DNA of 64,000 nucleotides. It comes from Vanilla planifolia. Lineage: Eukaryota > Streptophyta > Magnoliopsida > Asparagales > Orchidaceae. Shown piece by piece: positions 1-13,840 of the stretch; position 1 is the first letter of the stretch; every line of letters begins with the position of its first letter. The position numbers and the translations under genes were made by a program. The notes below the pieces were generated by a model. That model searched no databases. It was not told where the DNA came from and saw only the letters and a program-made list of their open reading frames with translations. The stretch is taken from NCBI GenBank assembly GCA_023846275.1, contig CM043865.1, positions 5,506,068 to 5,570,067 on the forward strand. The letters are read 5' to 3'.

Positions 1-1716
1 AATAACTAAAAAAAGCTATTGCAATCTTTTCCTTTAGTTGTTGCTCTTCTTTCTTGAATTTTTCTCAACAAATGCTACTCTATTTCTTGAGAGAATTTAA
101 CTTGTCTTCATCTCTCTTGTGAAGGCGATCCCAATGAAAACAATAACCATTCTTTTGTTTTTCTTCTTATCCAAAATTTAAATAAAATAATCACTTCTTC
201 TCACTCCTTTTAGATGATCGATGAAGAATCTAGTTAAAAACTCTATGCTTGCCCACAATTGGAGCTTAAATGTTTTAGTGCTCATCTTCTTTCTTTCATA
301 CCTTAGAGGTTGTTTTTTAAGAATAAAACAAATTCTTTTAAAATGCATAAACAAAAGAATGAAATGTGTGCTACTCTTATAATTCAACAATTCTAAACGA
401 ATTCATTTGAGCTTTTAAAACTACAATTCAAATGTTGATGAGTTCCCTTCAAAAGCTTTCTCCAACGTGTCTTAGATTTTAAAATTTCACATACTCGAAA
501 CTTGGCATGTATTTTAAGATATTGTTAAATTTATTACTTTGATTCAATTATATGCTAACATCAAATTATTGATCTTATTAATATAAATCCGATCCTTTAT
601 GATCTTAATTGCACTCTACTAAAATCAGGAATGCCAAAAAAGGTGGATGATTAGGGTGACAGTAAGCTCAAGATTGTGGCTAAACTATTAGAAAAAATTA
701 TGTATTTTTATTTTATTATGCTTATTTACTCATACTTGTAAAGTATTTTAATGTTAATATTATGTTATCAATAGATAATAAAAATAACTTAAAAGATTTT
801 AAAATTCCAATTCACTAATATTGTAATTACATATGTAAAAATCTATTATTATGTTATTAATAAAATTTACATATAAATTATGATAAAATTTAAATTGTGA
901 TGGATGGTTGAGAGATTTACACATTTTCTAAAACATTGGATTATTTGATAATTTTGTACTGATTTAAAATGCAAAATTAACTTGCAAGAAATTTTTAAAT
1001 AGAAATTAGTATTATGTTTTTAAATTTTATTCTTAAGAAAATCATAATAAAAGATATATATTGAATACAAAATATGAAATACTAATATTTTTTACATAAT
1101 AACGAGGCATAAAATTTGTACTCTAACTACATGTATAGTGTACCTTAGTTTATTTGAAATTGAAATTAACTATATAATTTAATTTAAAGACTATATGGGA
1201 AAAAAAGATGTTGAGATCCTAACAGTAAATATCTATGTTACGACAGAGTTGTTAAATGAATTCAATGCCCTTCTAATCCACATTTTTAAGAATGCATAAT
1301 TGCATATTAACGTAAGGAATTAATACTAAATTATATCTTAATTTCTACCGAATTCAATAACCTTAAGTATATAATTAACATTTCTACTAAATATATCAAA
1401 TAACATTTTCTTCTTCACCAACGGCTCGCTCGGTTGGCTGCCGTAACCCACCGCCTCGGTGAAGCCACCTCATCTGGCGCTCGAGGTTGGGTCTTGTTGT
1501 TAGTTTGCTTCCTCACCGTTGCATCCTAGAAGAGATGGTCTAAATGGTTTATAAGTGCAATGACTTATATGTTTCTCTACTTTGCATTCCTTCTTCTCTT
1601 TTCATTCAATTTTTTAATCATAATAATTAATACTTGTCCTTTAAAAGCATATCTTCTCATCCGTTTTGCTTCATCCTTATCTTTTTCGAAGTCAGTCATC
1701 AAATTATTAGAGTGCC
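1..1716. other. AT-rich spacer with a short GC-rich island
   Basis: No supportable gene. The sequence is AT-rich with frequent stops in all frames. At about 1425-1525 there is an isolated GC-rich patch containing CGGCTCGCTCGGTTGG and CCACCGCCTCGG, unlike its surroundings. It could be a relic of a coding exon or of a GC-rich repeat. I see no start, splice pattern or family similarity. Confidence 0.5.
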
Positions 1717-2139
1717 ATGAATTGCTTCAAAGCTATTGTTGCTGCAAGAGGTTATTTGGATGACAAACTACAACAAACATCAAAGAGTGCTAGGGTTTCT
1801 TGCTTGAATCAAATACCTTGGACATTACAACCTCTATTTTTGGAGACTTGCCTTAGAAACACATTGAGTTATTGAAGAGTCTTATATCTTTTTAAGATAA
1901 AGACATTAAAATGTCATTGGGGATTTAGGTTCACCCAAATAATCAATGTGATATCTTTGAGTAAAGAGGTTAGGGCATCCCTAGGTGAAATTGACAAAGT
2001 TGCTATGTATTGTGAAAAAAGTGTCATCATTCCTCTAATTGAAGTATTAAATATCAAAGGAAGGGCTAGTCCTCACTTTGAGAACATTGACAAAAGGTGT
2101 AATGGGAAGTGGTTAGTAATGAAATCCTCAACAATTTAA
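1717..2139 (+). pseudogene. Unidentified coding-like stretch interrupted by one stop
   Basis: I do not recognise the family. One reading frame runs from ATG 1717 to the stop ending at 2139. It contains a single in-frame TGA at 1873-1875, so the two open parts are 52 and 87 codons in the same frame. The first part has protein-like composition (AIVAARGYLDDKLQQTSKS). The second (from Met 1948) reads SLSKEVRASLGEIDKVAMY and then a stretch with Cys and charged residues. Composition is less biased than in the surrounding AT-rich spacer, which suggests decay of a former exon or transposon gene. Sequence downstream to about 2600 stays coding-like in places but shifts frame. It may instead be two exons of an unknown gene or a chance frame. 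Confidence 0.3.
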
Positions 2140-5100
2140 AAGAAATTTGTGATAAAATTCCTTAATATCTTGTCGTATCCTCTATTGGTCTTTGAGTGTT
2201 GATGAAACATTTGCAAGACATCTTGTAGAAGGCATGTAGAGTTGATGAATGAACTTATGCAACTTTTGAGGTTATTCCTTTCATCAATGAGGTTATGAAG
2301 GAAGTAAAGCATGATTGGTATGCTAGCATGATTTTGCTTGAAATCTATTAACAAGAACATACACACTATTTTCTACTTTAAGTTCTTAGATAGATATTTC
2401 AAGATGCATTTAGGAAAAAGATATTAAGAAGAAATTGGCCTATTTTAAACATGAGGTTAAAGACATGAAGGCTGTGAGAGATCTTGTTAAGGGCATATTG
2501 AATTAGAGTAAGTCATTGGGTGAAGCTCATTACAATGAGGTGATGAAGTTGGTAAAAGGGTTAGTGCTTTCATGATCTCCTCTTTGCTATAATAGACTCT
2601 TGGTTTTCTTAAAGGAGTCAAAGAGATATTATTGATTTTGCTTGAGTTTGGCCTTATGAAGAGGAGCTCTTTTCTTATACCAATTATCCATTATCTCCTT
2701 AGCATGAATGACATAGGCAAACTAACAAAAATTGATGACTTTAAAAGGGAAAATATTTGACTAAGAGTAGTTTTGCTTTTTTTGTATTTACTTGAGATCT
2801 AATGTGCTTGTTTATACGTAAAATGTTAAAAAGGTTTTGATTAAATGAACTATATTTTGCAAAGTTTACCTCCTCGTATATGTCAATCAAATGCTCTATC
2901 AATTTCTTTGATTGGATCTGAGATAAAGTTTTGATTGACATGTTGTATTGCATTGATATTGATTCCTGGACCTTGCATTGAATCATTCATCTATGAATCA
3001 GTGTAATTAATGCAATCATAATCATTGATCTATCCATAGGAAATCTTGAAGTAAGATAAATGGCCCTTTTGTCTACGTGCTATGACAAAGCTTCCATTCT
3101 CCTTATCTTTGCACTCTTCATCTTCTTTCATCGCTACCTTTTGATTTCAAAAGCCCTTTATGATCATGATGTTGGAGAAGACTTCAAAATCTACCAATTT
3201 TATTACCTACAACTTCGAGACCAGCTGGACAATTTGTCAACTACCTTTAAAGTTTTCTTGTACAAAAATTGTGAATTTATTGGTAATTGATGAAGTGGTT
3301 AGGTGTTGGTTAGGGTCAAAGATAGTTCCTTCCTAGAGAGGGTTTACTTTATGTGCATGTTTACTAAATTTCTGCTATATGTTCTCTTTCTTCCATTTCA
3401 GAAATATTTTATTCAAGTTTTTAATCATTTAATTATCATGCCAATCCATTTGGTTGTAAATGTGGTGGCCATCGCTTTATTACGTTTCTTAAGTTAGAAT
3501 AGGAAAAGTGTTCTTTGGATTGGTTCCTATATATGTCTGAGTTAGTCAATGTCACAAAGTACAAGGAATCTATATCCTTCAATAATAGGAGTGCTGAAGG
3601 TCTTCGAGTTTCATATTCTTTTATTGATTGAACCACCAAAGCATGTTTGATAGTTTTGTAGATATTCCAAATTAGTAAACTTACACTGGCATTGTTGAAG
3701 GCAATACAAAGAAAGTTGAATAAATATTTTTAAACTCCAAGAAAGAGCTTTTTGAATTGCTTTTATTCTATCCTCAAAATATGTTGAATATGGATGCATG
3801 GAGGCTGAGGTGCACTTAGAAGAGATGTATTGCAAGGATTGTAGGGTCTTCTTGGAAGGGAAAGGTTATTCTTATTGAAAATGCTAATCTTAGTTCATTA
3901 TCATTGCTAGGGTTAAGAGTCATCAATGTATGACTCTTATTACTAGAATCAAAATGCTCAAGAGATGACAACAAAGAAGTTTGATGTGAACCCTCTTCCT
4001 CTTGTTATGTTTATGAAGTGACCCATAATTCATGGTCTTTCATTTAGAGTTAATGATTTGATTTCAAGTAGACCTAACCTTAGCTAAAGATCAAATTAAA
4101 GTTGTTTGATTTGATTTTGATCCTTCCCAAGTTTGGGTAGGAGGAACTTGGTCCAATTTTGATTGGATTTAGGCTTACCTTGTTGATGGTTCCAGGTTGA
4201 TTTAAGTTAAAAATGATCCAATTTTCAATTCATTTTTTATTTTTATTCTGAAGTTTTTATCATAAATTTGTTATAAATTTAATAATATTAAATACAACAT
4301 TATATACTATTAAGTTTTCATAAATTCATTCATTTGCATGCACAAAAAATTTTATATTGATAAATGCATACACAAAGATGCAACATTATTTCTATCGAAC
4401 TTTGAGTTGATTTGGCATGATCTAAAGTTGGCTCATGATCACTGATAGCATTTTACAATGAGTCGAGTTAGTCTTCTAATTCACCCATTTCACTTCGATT
4501 AGAACTCTATTCTTTTGAAAAATCAATGAAACATTTGAGCAATCTTTGAGTTAATTTTACTTTTATTTATTTTTTTAACTATCAATTGCTTCTTTTGTAC
4601 TTTCTCAAGTAGTGCATCAATTTGTTTCTATCCAAGAAATTCGAGTTTTGCTGCTTTAAGAATCTTTAGCAAGTAAAATCTCTTCTCCAATTGAAGGATA
4701 TGCCAACTCAAGGGTTTAAGAGTAGAGAATATAACTAACTTAATTACTAGTTCCCCAATGCAGGCTTTTGATGGCTGTATTTGATGTCATGTATGTCGAT
4801 ACACTCACTATCTTTAAGCATGATTGAAAAGGGAAAGGGACCTAAAGGTGCTTTTGAAGTTTTGGTGAGATGTTTATTCGAACCATTGAGAATATTGTTT
4901 TGATGGTCTTGGAGTTGGAAATATACCCTTATGACCTTGTAAGTTAAAACTTGGCTTGCAAGGTGCTCTTTAAATGGGAACATCTATTTGCATTGAGTTG
5001 ACTATTTTTAGGGTTGAGTCTATTTAAAGATGGAGTTTATTCAAATTCTTTGCTTCCAACTTAGATATTTTTTGTTTCCTTTAAACTTTTCTATGTTTGA

Positions 5101-8100
5101 TATATGAATGATTTTGATTCGGTAAAGTGCTTGTTGACCAATTTATAATAGATAGTTTTCATCCTTCTTCTCTATTTTTTTAGTATTTAGATAATCTTAG
5201 GTGTTAGTGTCATCTTGTCTAGGCATCAGCATGCTGTATTTTTTGAATGCAAGCATAATGACGAGATAAAGAGCTTTTGTGAAGAAAGTTGTGGGATTGA
5301 AGAATTGAAAGAGATTATTGCTTTCATCTCTATTTGATCCTTTATGGGCTGAAGATCGGGTCAAAATTTTTTATGATGTTTTGATTCAATCCAAGTTTTG
5401 GAAGATTGAAGTTCAAGTCAATCTAGATTCAAGTTGAATTTTTCTTGTTAATCAATTCAAATTTGATTTTAGCCAAACGTAGTTCAACTTATACATTCAT
5501 ATCTTTTTGTATTTGTAAATGCTGAATTATACATGCATATATTATTTTATAAGTTATTTTTTTTACACTTTAATATTTTATTGTAATACTAACCATATAA
5601 ATATGTGTAAACATATTATGTTAATAGAATTTTGAACTAGTTTTATTATATTTGTCTGCGACTTATAATCAACTCATAATATATTGATCTTAGTTGAGCT
5701 GGGCACAAATTGTCTTATAATACTTCATTTTGAGCCAAAAACTGATTTGATTTTTAGATGATCTTTGAACTTTTAGACAAAAAGTGATCCTATTTTCATA
5801 TGTTTTTCGAGCTAACTTCAGAGCCTTATACAAAGTTTGTAGAGAAGAATGAGTTGTGGGAACATACAAAGAAAGATGATGAAGCAAGGAAGCCTAACAA
5901 ATAGGTCAAGGTGTTGGAGGACATTTTTGGTATAGATATATGATTATGAATTACAAGTAATACAGAAACAAGTTTGACAAGACCTCAACTTCAAAGACTC
6001 TTAACCATCTCCCCTCAAGGGGGTATATGAACCTTGTTATTTATCATTTTACATCTTGTAATGAATTAAATCTATCATTGAGCAAGGAAAAGAACTAAAA
6101 TCTCTAGTTGAGTACCTCATTTTTATTTTAGATTGAAAAATGTTTTTAGAATTTAAGTTCTTTCCATTCTATAAAAGACTGTTTATATAATGCACTTAGG
6201 GCTTTGATGAACAAGTTAATCAATAGATGGTTGATGAAAGCCTTAATAATAAATGTGAGATTATTCTTAATAGGAAGCTTTCTAGATTTAAAAAATTTTA
6301 AAGGATCACTTGTGATTGGCTTCCTTCATTTGAATTTATATCCTAATGGAATAATAATTGAATAATTATGTCTATGTTGAATTGATTTTAACTATCATAA
6401 TGAATAGCTAGTTGAATATAGTTTACTATATTTAATTATATTCTCTATATAATTTGTGTTTATAGTTTTAATGCATGTTTAAGTTTGATATCTCTCTTTA
6501 TTGGAGTAGTAATCATGATATATGACTAATAAATTGTAATCAAACTAGCAATTACATTTCAATAGTCTTCGTAGCTAGGTAAAGTTAAAGTATTAGATGA
6601 GTCGTTTAGTTGATTTCTTACACATGCAAATCATTTTTTATTTGTCATTTTATTGTGTTATGTTCTCATAGACAAGTTATTGTATGTTGCAATAAAGTTT
6701 TGTTAAGATAAAGTGATATGGAAGTTCCCAGAGAGAGGATTGTTTAGACTCAATAATATATGTAATCTATTCAACAAGATGAGATTTTTCATGGGGCACT
6801 TGATCCCCTTGTTAATGTGTTTATTATGGTTGATATATGAGATTGTTGTGATGACTTCACATATCTTTAATAATTACTTAGTCTCTAGATGGATTAGTCA
6901 CTACAAGATAGAGTGGTCCTTGGGCCTATTTGAAGGAAAACAAAGGCATTTTGTAGCTTATTGAGCATAAGCCTCGTTAAAAGAAAATCAAAGGCATTGT
7001 AGACCTGGATGAAAAGAAGCATAGGGCTTCTAGGTTTTGTTGAAAGAAACAAAAGGTATTGTGGGACTCAAAGGTAGTGTGCTATTGCTTCTTTGTAGTG
7101 CTTTGGGGCCTCAGTTTGGTGAAGGCAATGCATTATTTACTCTTGTTAATGAGACAATCTTTTGTAAAAGGCAGTTGTCACCTTTGTCCTTAAATAAATT
7201 TCATATTTTCTAAGTATGCTAAACATGTAAACTTGTCATTGAGGTAGTTTGAGATCCTGGATTGCATTCAACAAGGGTCATCATTTTGATATTATCATGA
7301 TAAGATTGTCAATATTGTACTCAAACAATCCATTTGAAGTAACGAATCTTGTTTTGATTTCAAGACTAACACTGTCAAATTCTTTCATTTTTTTTTTCAT
7401 TTTGTATTTGTGATGTGAATTTGCCTCTATAATGAGAATTATATCATTCTGAACAGCCCAAGAAATTCAAGCCAACCAACTAACTCAAACCAACTTGAGG
7501 GAGGTGGGGAAAGAAGAAAAATATCAGATTCAGATAAAGAAAACATAAAAAATATAAAAATATCGAGACTTTGGAGCTCAACTTAGGGAGAGGTGAACCA
7601 CCTAGTATTGAGAAAATATTTGTCTTTGTGTTATTTTCCTTGACCTTGTTGCCAATGGAGCTAAACATGTTCTTAATGGCTTTGAAGTATACTCTTATTA
7701 AGGATTGTCTAAGAGAAGGTTGTTACATTGCCTTGCTTAATATTAAGTTTCTTATTTGCCAAGATGATGTCATATGGCCTTTTTAGATGCTTATGTTAAG
7801 TTAGCATGGAATGTGATTTGGCTTTTTTTGATATGGAATAAGGGTGTGCAAAAATATCTGAAGAATTGAAAGTCAACTTGAAACTGAACCACACATGAAT
7901 GAATGCTAATTTTGTTAATATTCAAGTCAATTTTAGTTTTAAAACCACCATCAAAACTAACCAGTCATTTGGTTTCTCGATTTTGGTGGTGGCATACTTG
8001 AGAATTGACCTAGTTTACTCCATATATTAAAAAAATTGACAAAATAAGATCATCAAGGGATTCATTGATTTTTCCCTCGATAAGAGGGATTATTTTCATT

Positions 8101-8494
8101 TAGTTATTTTGAGATTTTTATCTTTTGGTTGTTCAAGTGATGCAAATTTCTCAATTCTTGAGAGATATTACATGTACTTCAATAAATTTTTTTAAAAACT
8201 TAAAAATCAAGGCCTAAATTGAAACAAAATTAATTTTTTAAATGCAGTTATGGTCAATCATAATTCTAGGGTGTGCAAAACATCCCCAATTCGGCTTAGA
8301 TATGGGGTTTAAGTGGAATTAATCCTAGTTGAACTAAATTGATCTTCAAGATAGTGAGTTTTAATGACTTTCGACTTTGTTATTGATAGAGGTAGGCTAC
8401 ATGTGGTACGACTGTTGCTGAATATTAAGTTGTTTAATAAAAATATGTTTGAGAAGTGTTATTTTAAAGTACTATTAAAAAGTCATATGCTTAA
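2140..8494. other. Gene-poor spacer with decayed sequence
   Basis: No intact gene seen. Short open frames such as 3060-3290 (+) look mildly protein-like but have no splice context or recognisable motif. At 6030-6050 CTCCCCTCAAGGGGG resembles debris of a copia-type polypurine tract, with no LTR boundary that I can define. The rest is AT-rich intergenic DNA. Confidence 0.4.
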
Positions 8495-8664
8495 TAAATA
8501 TATTGTCGATAAAGACTTAATGAAATGATAAGTATTGTGAAACAACTAATATAGTCATTGACTTTTTTGGTAAAAGCTTATAATAATGTTGTCAATAAGT
8601 GTTTAATGAAATGATTAGTATTGTGAAATGGCTAAGATGGTTATTGAGTTTTTGGTAGAAGTTT
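8495..8664. repeat. Diverged tandem duplication, period about 86 bp
   Basis: Copy 1 starts near 8495 and copy 2 near 8581. Shared blocks include TTGTC(G/A)ATAA, TTAATGAAATGAT and AGTATTGTGAAA, in the same order and spacing. The copies differ at many scattered positions, so the duplication is old. No coding potential is seen. Confidence 0.65.
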
Positions 8665-11600
8665 AATATTTTTTAGTATTATTTTGAAAGAATAAAATTA
8701 TATTTTTTTCTTATCATATTATTTTTTATTTTTTTTTATTGAAAAAGTGTGTTAAGAAACATGATAAGGCAAAGGATTGATTCTATTTTGATAAATTCTT
8801 TTGTAAAAAGCTAAATTTGGAAATTGTGTACCAACCGAACATGTATAATGATACAACTTTTTCCAATTCCTTTGTAGCTTTCTTATGTTGTGGTAGTGTG
8901 TAACATGTTCTATGATGGTTTTGTGATCGCATTTGGTAAGAATTTGAAAATTAAATGTGTACCTAACTGCTTGGGTTGACTTTTTGTGGTAGTTTTGGTA
9001 TTCCTTAGCTCAAATGTGTTTTGCTGTCTTTTGTATTGAGGAATAAGGTCAGTCAAACTTAAGCTAATGATAGGATGCATCTCATACTCTTGTTGGGCTT
9101 TCTTGCTGCTGACATCTTGCTGCTTCCTGAGTGATGATTGATGCTCCGGGTCTTTAAATAGGTTTCATATGTTTCGATGGTATTACTGAAAACTTCCATT
9201 CCTCTTTGGCGATCGAGTTATGCAAACAAACAATTAGTTAAAAAATTATTGGTGGCATGTCTCCTTATGTCAAATCATGTAATAGTTTGTATAAAACACC
9301 AATTTGTATTTTTTCACCTTAGCTAAATACTTTAATAAATTTAACACATAAATTGCTAAAACAAATTTGAATGATATGTAGTATATACATAAAATAATAT
9401 TCCATTAAGAAAGCCTTCCTTAAACAAATATAATTATTAACTGATTTAGTTTTGAAGAACTTAAATTCATTAGTTATTACCAACTTAAAGAACAATGGGT
9501 AAGATGCAAAGTTGGAGAGCAACCATTTGTTGCAAAATATATTTCTTTTGATACATATGAATTTTAGTTGGTTTACCCTTAATTAGTTCTTGTTCTATAA
9601 ATAAGTTAATCATTTTTTCTATTCTACATAATCATACTATCTAGCTTTAACTTCTGATGTGTATTAAGTTTGTCATTTAAGGTTTATCTCATACATTATG
9701 TTTCTAGATAGTACCAACTTCCATATTGGCTCCACTCATGAGTAAAGGTTAGTTTGTGACTCAAACCAAAGAGCATATTTGATTTTTTGTAATGAGATAA
9801 GGTTTTTAAATGTGAAGTTTGATATTTATTCAAGTATAAGAATAGAATTTTCATGTCTTTAACATGTAAAATGATTCTTGAAATTGAGCTATACATTTTA
9901 GGCTATAATTATTTTTTAAATGATTCTTGAAATACAATTCCCTCAAGAATGATAGATCATGAAATTTTTGCACATCATCTTGCTAAGCATCTCCATATAT
10001 AAACAAACTAATAGATTGATAGTTATACCTATGTTTTTTCTATATCTCATAATATTTATTTGTGAGGTAGTATTTCATTTCATGTTTTGCATTATTCTAT
10101 TTCATTCATGCTTCTTATGGGTTGGCTCTCATCAAAGCTTGCATTCACCATGTAGGATGAAGTTAATCGTTAGTGATCATGCATTCAAAGATGCTTCTTG
10201 CTGTTTTGATCCACTTGAACTTCTTTAGGGGACACACAAGCATTCCAAATTTTAAGGTCTCTCTATATTTGACATTTGCACAACTTGTTGTTGTTAACAT
10301 TTGTTCCTATAGTTGATACCGTCACAATGATCATATAATTTTCTTTTTTAGGAGTCTTGGATTTTGTTTAACATTCTATATTTATTTGATACAGCATCAC
10401 GGAAGGAAATTCCTTGGTGTGTGCTTGGCATAGATGTTGCATTTTAATGCTTGAAAAATTTTATAAGTTTATCAATAAGTAGTTTGTTTGAAAATGTTGC
10501 TAATAAGCACTTCTTCATAATAATTGTCTAATTTTTACTAATAAATTAAAACAAATAAGATTGAAATTAAGATGTAAAAGCTTCCAAAATCTGAGAATTT
10601 ATTTTTTTTGCTTTTAAAAGTTTTTTATCTAATGTGTTCTTAGAAGTAATTTCATATGAACCCTTTGTTTTCTGGGTTAAATGTTTTAATTATGCTAATT
10701 AATGAATGATTAGAAGATCAATGACAGGCCTAAATAAAACCTAAAAGTGTTAAGATGAGCCTAGTCATTTAGAGGTGTGCCCATATAATGTTCTTTAGGA
10801 GTTTGAAGGTGATGCAGGTGAGTCTGAATATGGTCCAAAGGACCTTAGATGAGCCTAAAGGAATTCCCAGAGGACTATAAAGATAACAAGTAAAGCGAAG
10901 CTTTGCAAGGGATGCAACATAGTGATCTTAATGTAAAAATCTTGTCTATTCTCTTATACAAGGCTAGTTTGATATTATTTGATCCATACAACTATATAAG
11001 CACTAATCTTGGATAAAGAACACAATAGAAACACTCGGGAAGCCAAATACTTCTTCAAAAAATAGTGCAACAATGACTTGGTCAAAACAATTGTTTACTT
11101 TAAGAAAACAACTATTTATGTAAGGTGATTACTTGGACCTAAGATCCTTTAGCCTTGATTCAAATTTGAATTCCATAAGGTACAGGTTAGTGTGTGACTA
11201 GGTTGGTATAATGAGGAGGCTAGGTTTTGAAGAATGGTTTAATCATGATAAACCTCCATCTTTTGATCAAGAAATGTGGCTCATGTTGTTAGGGTAAAAA
11301 GGGAATATTACTTGTAAAGTGTAACTTGTAACCCTAATTTAGTTCTATTTAAAGGGGATGACTAGTCAAATGCAATTCATGCTTGAAACTATGACTCCTC
11401 TTCTCTCCCTTAGTTGTAGCTCTCGCTTTCTTCCTCTGGTCATTATCTTCACAAAAAATCCTCAAATGGAGCAAGATGTTGACAATTAGATGTTATTTCT
11501 CTTGCTATGTGTTGGAGTTTTGTTTTTAAATATGAGACGTCTTTTGATTGTATTATGTACCTTGTCTTTTTGTATGTCTAGACATGTTCTAGTGCTACTG

Positions 11601-12115
11601 TTTTCATGTTGGCATTTTATGACATGGGTTTATTTAGTTTCATGAATTTTAGATGAGCATCATGTTTTCGGACTCTACTAGTGTTTTCTTCATATCACCT
11701 CTAACAATTTGTAAGTCATCTTAGACAAATGGTATAGCCTTGGATGGCCCTTCAATCTCTAGGACTAATAATTACCATATATGAAAAAGTTTGCTGCAAT
11801 TATCTCCTAGATTATAATTGTTAAATGATCAAAATTGCATCATGATGATTAGCTAATTGTCTAGGAGCAGTATGAATAGAATTTTGTTTTTTTCTTGCAC
11901 ATCCAAGGTTGCTCCTCATTTAGCTTTTAGATAACAGTCTCATGGATGTATGCAAATGTTCTTTTGATGCTTAAGAAGAAGATAATGTCTTGTTTCTAGG
12001 AAAATGCAGAAATTGTTAGAAAGGGTGTGATTTTCTCTAGGTTTTGTTGTCGTTGTGACCAATTTGAAAATTTGTTGCCACGATATCTTCATTGCTTCAT
12101 CTCCACTCCTTGGTG
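8665..12115. other. Spacer with possible decayed LTR promoter region
   Basis: No gene is supported. At about 10720-11460 the composition resembles an LTR: a TATA-like TATTTAAAGGGG at 11347-11358 is followed by CT-rich sequence, as in copia U3-R-U5 regions. I cannot find paired ends, a polypurine tract or a primer-binding site, so this is only a suggestion. The remainder is AT-rich intergenic DNA. Confidence 0.3.
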
Positions 12116-12155
12116 AGCTCTATCTTGTTGTACCAAGCTCTATCTTGTTGTGTGA
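12116..12155. repeat. Short tandem duplication, 20-bp unit
   Basis: AGCTCTATCTTGTTGT begins at 12116 and again at 12136, giving two adjacent copies with a 20-bp period. It is probably a replication-slippage product. Confidence 0.8.
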
Positions 12156-12764
12156 CTCTACTCTTTTTTCTGAGTTCTCTTATTATAATATTTGGTTTGG
12201 GTATGCAAATGATAATCATTCATTTCTAGCTTGCTGAGCTTATGATTTGAACCTTTAATCTATGTGGTTTTGCTTCATGTTATTGTTTTATTGAGTTACC
12301 TAACTGGAGTTAAAATGATAAGCTTCATTTGTGAGGAGGCATGGATTTGTGCTAAATAATAGCTAGTAGAAAGCAACTTCCATGTTTCTACTTGGCATAA
12401 CTCATATGCTTGGTGTAATTGCATCTAGGAGTAGTCTATTTTACAAAATTTCACTATTTTTGTGTTATTATCTATGTAGTAGGCTTAACATTACATAAAC
12501 GCTTCCTGCATCCAAACCACTTAGCTAACCCACTACCATTTTTTTCATTTTACTCTAGCCTTTCATAAGCTTGCTGTTTTTCATTAACCCCTTTACAGTT
12601 TAATATAATTTAATCTTTAAGCTCATTATTTACAGCATAACATAACTCACTTCACTTTAACACTGTGTAACATCACTTTTTAGGCAACAATAACAATAAC
12701 CACGGTGCATCAAAAGACCAATGAAAGAAGGTGCAAGAAGAATCAGGTCAGACTAGCTACACAA

Positions 12765-13112
12765 GTTAACAAATGATTAGTTGATACTTTTGTTTTCTTC
12801 CACTTGTAGTTTTTTTTTGTCAAAATCCTCTTTGGGGATTAAAGAAAGTCTATTTTAGAGGAGAAAAGAATTTTCATAATTCTTTCAAGGTCAACCAAGA
12901 TTGTGGGCACTATGGCCTCGAGAACCTAAGGTTAAGTTGTTAGATAAGTAAGCAATTGACTAGCTGATGTTTCCATTTTCTTACATTTAGTATTTTCTTT
13001 CAAGATCCTCCTTGGGCAATAGACAGGATCTGTTTTAGAGAAGAAAAGAATTTCTACAATGCTTTTAAAGAGGTTTAACCAAAGGAGTAGACATTGTTAC
13101 CTCAAGGAGAGA
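12765..13112. repeat. Diverged tandem duplication, period about 174 bp
   Basis: Copy 1 begins near 12765 and copy 2 near 12939. Matching ordered blocks include TTTTCTT.CA, CAA.ATCCTC, TTTTAGAG.AGAAAAGAATTT, a CAA.GG / GGTTTAACCAA region, and a CCTC.AG.A end. Many substitutions and small indels separate the copies. No open frame spans either copy. Confidence 0.65.
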
Positions 13113-13699
13113 GCTTAGTCTATGTTTTTTATGAGAACGTGTTTTGTTTTGTTTGTGGAATTTGGTGTTTTTATCCTATTTTTCCACCAAAATTTCTCTT
13201 TTTCAAACTCAACTTCTCTCTGTTTTGCAACAAGGAGTTTATATCTGCAAGGTTCTGAGGTATAATGACAAATCAGTTGGCATTAGATGTATGTTTCTTT
13301 CTTAGTTTTGTATTTTTCAACTAAGTGGTTTTATAATGGCAATTTTGTTCTAAACTCTGTAATCATTTGTTAATCAATTGAAAATTGGCTCAAATCAAGT
13401 TCAACTTGCTTGATTTCTTATCAGGACATAAGTTGAGCTGGTATCTTGCTCGTGTAGTCTAGTCAATTTTGAACCTTATTTGGCTTACTTGATTTTTAAT
13501 TCAAGCCAGCTCAACAAGATGTAAGTAATTATCTGTAGCCTTATTACAAAATCTTAAGCTTTGTAGAGCGTTGAGATGCTGGTTTTTGTTGGCTAACTGA
13601 GTTTGATTCCTCACTCATATATTTGGTTTGTTTTTTTTTTCAGCCATCTGACCAGAAAACCTTCATTTCCCCTCTGAATCCTTTGCCTTTCTCTCTCTC

Positions 13700-13840
13700 A
13701 TGGCTGCCTTAAGTGCTTTTCTCTGTACAGTCTCTGTCTCTGTGGCCTACATGGTTGTGAACAGCCACTTTATCTCATTAAAATTCAGAAGCCTTGTCGC
13801 TTCGGTCTGCTTGTTCAACTCTAGCACGATGCATAGGTGA
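13700..13840 (+). CDS. Candidate short ORF in a locally richer region, 46 aa
   Basis: An ATG at 13700 opens a 46-codon frame ending at TGA 13838-13840, beginning MAALSAFLCTVSVSVAYMVV. The start is hydrophobic and signal-like. It lies in a less AT-rich patch (about 13630-13880) with CT-rich sequence upstream, as is common in plant 5' leaders. A possible donor AG|GTGATT overlaps the stop codon, so this could be the first exon of a longer gene whose other exons I cannot find. I do not recognise the product. It may be a chance frame. Confidence 0.2.
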   Translation: MAALSAFLCTVSVSVAYMVVNSHFISLKFRSLVASVCLFNSSTMHR

